Below are positions 23,808 to 24,910 of a stretch of 24,910 bases of DNA, in pieces. The position numbers were made by a program, and so were the translations under genes. Position 1 is the first letter of the stretch. The number at the start of each line of letters is the position of its first letter. Under the pieces are notes generated by a model that was not told the DNA's origin, did not search any database, and saw only the letters and a program-made list of their open reading frames with translations. The DNA comes from Methanomassiliicoccaceae archaeon UBA113 (GTDB taxonomy: Archaea; Thermoplasmatota; Thermoplasmata; Methanomassiliicoccales; Methanomethylophilaceae), in assembly GCA_002506175.1 (NCBI GenBank), contig DAXB01000077.1, positions 1 through 24,910 on the forward strand, read 5' to 3'.

Positions 23808-23826
23808 ATCGTCCCGATGCCTCCGC

Positions 23827-24873
23827 ATGCTCAAAAAGATGGAATGCGGCTCAGCATGCACCGGACACATCGCCAAAGGATGCGAGCACTGCATCAACGG
23901 ATCTAAAATGGTCCTTCTCGTCACCGGCCAATGCAAATGGGGCTGCTACTACTGCCCAGTATCCCTTGAAAAGAAGGGCCTGGACGTGATCTATGCGGAC
24001 GAAGCCAAGGTGAAAACGGACGAAGAGATCATAGCAGAAGCCGAATCCATCGATGCGACCGGTACTGGAATCACGGGAGGGGATCCCCTTCTGGTGATAG
24101 ACCGCACCGTCCATATGATCGAGATGCTCAAGAGCAGATTCGGAAAAGAGCATCATATTCACCTCTACACTGCCACATTCGACCCCGATTATGTTGCTAG
24201 ATTGGAAGCGGCCGGACTCGATGAGATACGTTTCCATCCCCCTGTCAAAATGTGGACGCAGATGGATAAGACCGGACTGAAGGAAATAATATCCTCCACC
24301 AAAATGGATGTCGGGATAGAAGTGCCAGCAATACCGGGAAAGGAGAAGGAGCTATGTCAATTGGTTGATTATGCCAACTCGATAGGAGTAGACTTCATCA
24401 ACCTCAACGAATTGGAATTCTCGGAGAGCAATTGGGACATGATGTCGACCCATGGTTTCGATGTCAAGGACGATATCTCGTCTGCTATACTGGGCTCGGA
24501 TGACTGTGCGATGAACGTCATGAAGACCTGCAAGAAAGCAAACATACATTTCTGCGCCTCCTCGTTCAAGGACGGTGTACAGCTCAGAAGAAGGCTCATA
24601 CGCCGTGCGGAGCATATCTGCACGGATTACCAAGCGGTAACTGACGACGGTACCCTGGTCAGAGGATTCGTCTACGGGGATCCTGAGAAGATCGCATCCA
24701 AGCTTTCCGAGTTCGAGGTTCCAGAAGAATTGTATTGTGTCCTAGACAACAAGGTCGAGGTCGCCCCTTGGGTTCTCGAGGATATAGCCGAAGACCTCGG
24801 ATTCAAATGCTATGTATCCGAGCAGTATCCGACGGCCGACGGACTTGAAGTAGAGAGGACTCCGCTCAACTGA
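23827..24873 (+). CDS. Radical SAM protein, COG2108 type
   Basis: The 348-residue protein has the radical SAM cluster motif CKWGCYYC (Cx3Cx2C) near residue 37 and the SAM-binding GGDPLL stretch near residue 80. A Cys-rich N-terminus (MECGSACTGHIAKGCEHC) precedes it and could hold another metal. FEVRFHPP-like IRFHPPVKMW and VGIEVPAIPGKE follow, as in the archaeal COG2108 family related to pyruvate-formate-lyase activases. The reaction is unknown. It is transcribed away from pyrF from a shared TATA element and probably has no leader. The 37 bp after its TGA stop show no clear terminator before the window ends. Confidence 0.88.
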   Translation: MLKKMECGSACTGHIAKGCEHCINGSKMVLLVTGQCKWGCYYCPVSLEKKGLDVIYADEAKVKTDEEIIAEAESIDATGTGITGGDPLLVIDRTVHMIEMLKSRFGKEHHIHLYTATFDPDYVARLEAAGLDEIRFHPPVKMWTQMDKTGLKEIISSTKMDVGIEVPAIPGKEKELCQLVDYANSIGVDFINLNELEFSESNWDMMSTHGFDVKDDISSAILGSDDCAMNVMKTCKKANIHFCASSFKDGVQLRRRLIRRAEHICTDYQAVTDDGTLVRGFVYGDPEKIASKLSEFEVPEELYCVLDNKVEVAPWVLEDIAEDLGFKCYVSEQYPTADGLEVERTPLN

Positions 24874-24910
24874 TATGGAAAAAGGAAATGGTTTGGGGTT
24901 AAGAGGTTTG

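Noticed and set aside
1..24910. CRISPR array, insertion sequence, prophage or defence island
   Set aside because: No regularly spaced repeats, transposase, integrase, phage gene or attachment site was seen; the window is largely housekeeping genes.

Overview
The window is archaeal and most likely from a methylotrophic methanogen of the Methanomassiliicoccales (Thermoplasmata). It carries archaea-type genes: RqcH, S17e, GatD plus GatE, a COG1326 zinc-finger protein, an Mtq2/HemK-like methyltransferase and a COG2108 radical SAM protein. A TATA element lies about 24-29 nt before the start codon at many genes, as expected for leaderless mRNAs. Of the 22 protein genes I accept, 20 stop at TGA, two at TAA and none at TAG. 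The only in-frame TAG sits inside an otherwise intact acyl-CoA synthetase gene. That pattern fits a genome that reads TAG as pyrrolysine, but no pyl genes lie in the window, so the assignment is inference.

Layout, left to right. 1-2.8 kb: tRNA-Thr(GGT) on the minus strand, rqcH, a small four-helix membrane protein with a terminator, and tRNA-Arg(GCG). 2.8-5 kb, minus strand: rps17e, then a tightly overlapping TraB-like / thyX / msrA operon. 5-7.5 kb: a HAD phosphatase converging, with one base between stops, on the amber-interrupted acyl-CoA synthetase; a 13-bp inverted repeat lies near the promoter of the latter. 7.5-8.8 kb, minus: a metallo-beta-lactamase-fold protein and the COG1326 protein. 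8.8-10.1 kb, plus: a three-helix membrane protein, a lone HMA-domain protein and an Mtq2-like methyltransferase. 10.2-13.5 kb, minus: gatD-gatE with a terminator. 13.5-13.9 kb: a non-coding stretch folding into a chain of near-perfect hairpins, a candidate structured RNA. 13.9-16.7 kb, plus: hypB-purD-truA. 16.7-23.1 kb, minus: a giant STT3-like membrane protein and a secreted partner, ending at a strong terminator. 23.1-24.9 kb: pyrF and a radical SAM gene diverging from one shared TATA element.

Most genes are housekeeping: translation quality control, Gln-tRNA synthesis, pseudouridylation, release-factor methylation, purine/pyrimidine/thymidylate synthesis and hydrogenase nickel insertion. 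Four items deserve a second look: the in-frame amber codon at the A8 hinge of the acyl-CoA synthetase; the hairpin-chain RNA candidate with its own TATA element; an STT3 homologue whose catalytic acidic residues appear replaced and which carries an ectodomain of roughly 950 residues; and the single TATA box centred in a 51-bp divergent intergenic region.
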